A stretch of 64,000 bases of DNA from Anisakis pegreffii (Eukaryota; Nematoda; Chromadorea; Rhabditida; Anisakidae): NCBI GenBank assembly GCA_035041965.1, contig JAPYMA010001199.1, forward strand, positions 1 to 64,000, given 5' to 3'. The position numbers were made by a program, and so were the translations under genes. The notes beneath the pieces were generated by a model, which was not told the DNA's origin, did not search any database, and saw nothing but the letters and a program-made list of their open reading frames with translations. Shown in pieces: positions 62,601 through 64,000 of this stretch (positions within the stretch are counted from its first letter, which is position 1; the number at the start of each line of letters is the position of its first letter).

Positions 62601-64000
62601 TACGGTGTGCCATCTTCGAGCATGCCGTATCCTCAACCTTGCCCAGTAACGTGTGAATATTTGGACACCAGTCGATCCAGCAGAACCTCTGAATTCAGAA
62701 AAACATATCTTTGACCGAGCGATTTTGCATTCTTGAGGATATACAGCTATTTTTCTAAAGCCATCTCAACTAGCGCAGAGGCACTCATTCAATGCACGTT
62801 GTATCACTATAGATCACTGTGTTACATTAATACAACAATGTAGGCGTTAAAATCTTCAATGTACCGGTACCCTCAGCTCTGCCCCATAACATGTGAGTTT
62901 CTTTGCACCATTCGATTGCTCAGAATCTCTACTTTCAGAGAAACATATATTTTGTCGAGCGATTTTCCTTTCTTGAGCAGATATGGCTAATTTCCTAATG
63001 AAATACGGTGTGCCACCTTCGAGCATACCATATCCTCAACTTTGCCCAGTAACGTGTGAATATTTGGACACCAGTCGATCCAGCAGAATCTCTGAATTCA
63101 GAAAAACATATCTTTGACCGAGCGATTTTGCATTCTTGAGGATATATAGCTATTTTTCTAAAGCCATCTCAACTAGCGCAGAGGCACTCATTCAATGCAT
63201 GTTGTATCATTATAGATCACTGCGTTACATTAATACAACAATGTAGGCGTTAAAATCTTCAGGGTACCGGTACCCTCAGCTCTGCCCCGTAACATGTGAG
63301 TTTCATTGCACCATTCGATTGCTCAGAACATCTACATTCAGAGAAACATATATTTTGTCGAGCGATTTTCATTTCTTGAGGAGATATGGCTAATTTCCTA
63401 ATGAAATACGGTGTGCCATCTTCGAGCATGCCGTATCCTCAACCTTGCCCAGTAACGTGTGAATATTTGGACACCAGTCGATCCAGCAGAATCTCTGAAT
63501 TCAGAAAAACATATCTTTGACCGAGCGATTTTGCATTCTTGAGGAGATATAGCTATTTTTCTAAAGCCATCTCAACTAGCGCAGAGGCACTGATTCAATG
63601 CACGTTGTATCACTATAGATCAATGTTTTACATTAATACAACAATGTAGGCGTTAAAATCTTCAAGGTACCGGTACCCTCAGCTCTGCCCGGTAACATGT
63701 GAATTTCTTTGCACCGTTCGATTGCTCAGAATCTCTACTTTCAGAGAAACATATATTTTGTCGAGCGATTTTCATTTCTTGAGGAGATATGGCTAATTTC
63801 GTAATGAAATACGGTGTGCCATCTTCGAGCATGCCGTATCCTCAACCTTGCCCAGTAACGTGTGAATATTTGGACACCAGTCGATCCAGCAGAACCTCTG
63901 AATTCAGAAAAACATATCTTTGACCGAGCGATTTTGCATTCTTGAGGATATACAGCTATTTTTCTAAAGCCATCTCAGCTAGCGCAGAGGCACTCATTCA
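59664..64000. repeat. Satellite DNA, 403-bp dimeric unit
   Basis: The unit start AACATG recurs at 59664, 60067 and then every 403 bp to 63694, giving ten complete units and one cut off by the window end. Each unit consists of two related subunits: 162 bp (starting AACATGTGAGTTTCTTTGC) and 241 bp (starting AACGTGTGAATATTTGGAC). Both share blocks such as TCAGA, AACATAT, CGAGCGATTTT and TTCTTGAG-AGATAT-GCTA. The second has about 79 extra bp, including GGTACCGGTACC in many units. No continuous reading frame crosses the units. Confidence 0.95.

Noticed and set aside
1..64000. CRISPR arrays, bacterial operons, phage or virus genes
   Set aside because: Intron-rich genes and nematode-type splice sites mark this as eukaryotic; no direct-repeat/spacer array and no viral proteins were seen.

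Overview
The window looks like nuclear DNA of a nematode. It is AT-rich, its genes are split by many introns, most introns start GT and end in a pyrimidine-rich TTTCAG-like site, and two homeobox genes and two lipase genes have such an acceptor just upstream of the first ATG, as expected for spliced-leader trans-splicing. The species cannot be named from sequence alone. All gene models were built by hand from reading frames and splice signals; phases were checked across every junction.

Layout. (1) 720-3909, minus strand: a divergent globin gene with distal and proximal histidines, an N-terminal extension and a 217-residue Ser/Asn/Asp-rich C-terminal tail. (2) About 3.9-40.7 kb: a 37-kb stretch with no gene I can call firmly. 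It holds microsatellites, short direct and inverted repeats, a few exon-like islands of low confidence, and two GC-richer islands (36.57-36.92 kb and 39.28-39.60 kb), the second with three CCAAT boxes. (3) 40757-43124 and 47207-49238, plus strand: two tandem Otx/orthodenticle-class homeobox genes, each of five exons with identical intron positions and phases, a lysine-50 homeodomain and an Otx-like C-terminal tail. (4) 49991-52549 and 54173-56704, minus strand: two tandem seven-exon genes for secreted class 3 (fungal-type) lipases with the full Ser-Asp-His triad, lying inside a 4-5 kb segmental tandem duplication (49.76-53.91 and 53.95-58.88 kb). (5) 59.15-64.0 kb: one edge of a satellite array whose 403-bp unit is a dimer of two related subunits (162 + 241 bp); it runs off the window end.

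The genes do not form a pathway. The globin would bind haem or oxygen, the Otx proteins would be transcription factors for anterior or sensory neuron fate, and the lipases would be secreted enzymes. The second Otx gene and the first lipase gene converge and appear to share a palindromic bidirectional poly(A) signal. The most notable points are the tandem Otx pair with uneven divergence, a 20-bp perfect hairpin in the presumed 3' UTR of the second Otx gene, two mutually exclusive in-frame N-termini of the globin, and the dimeric satellite with a degraded border.
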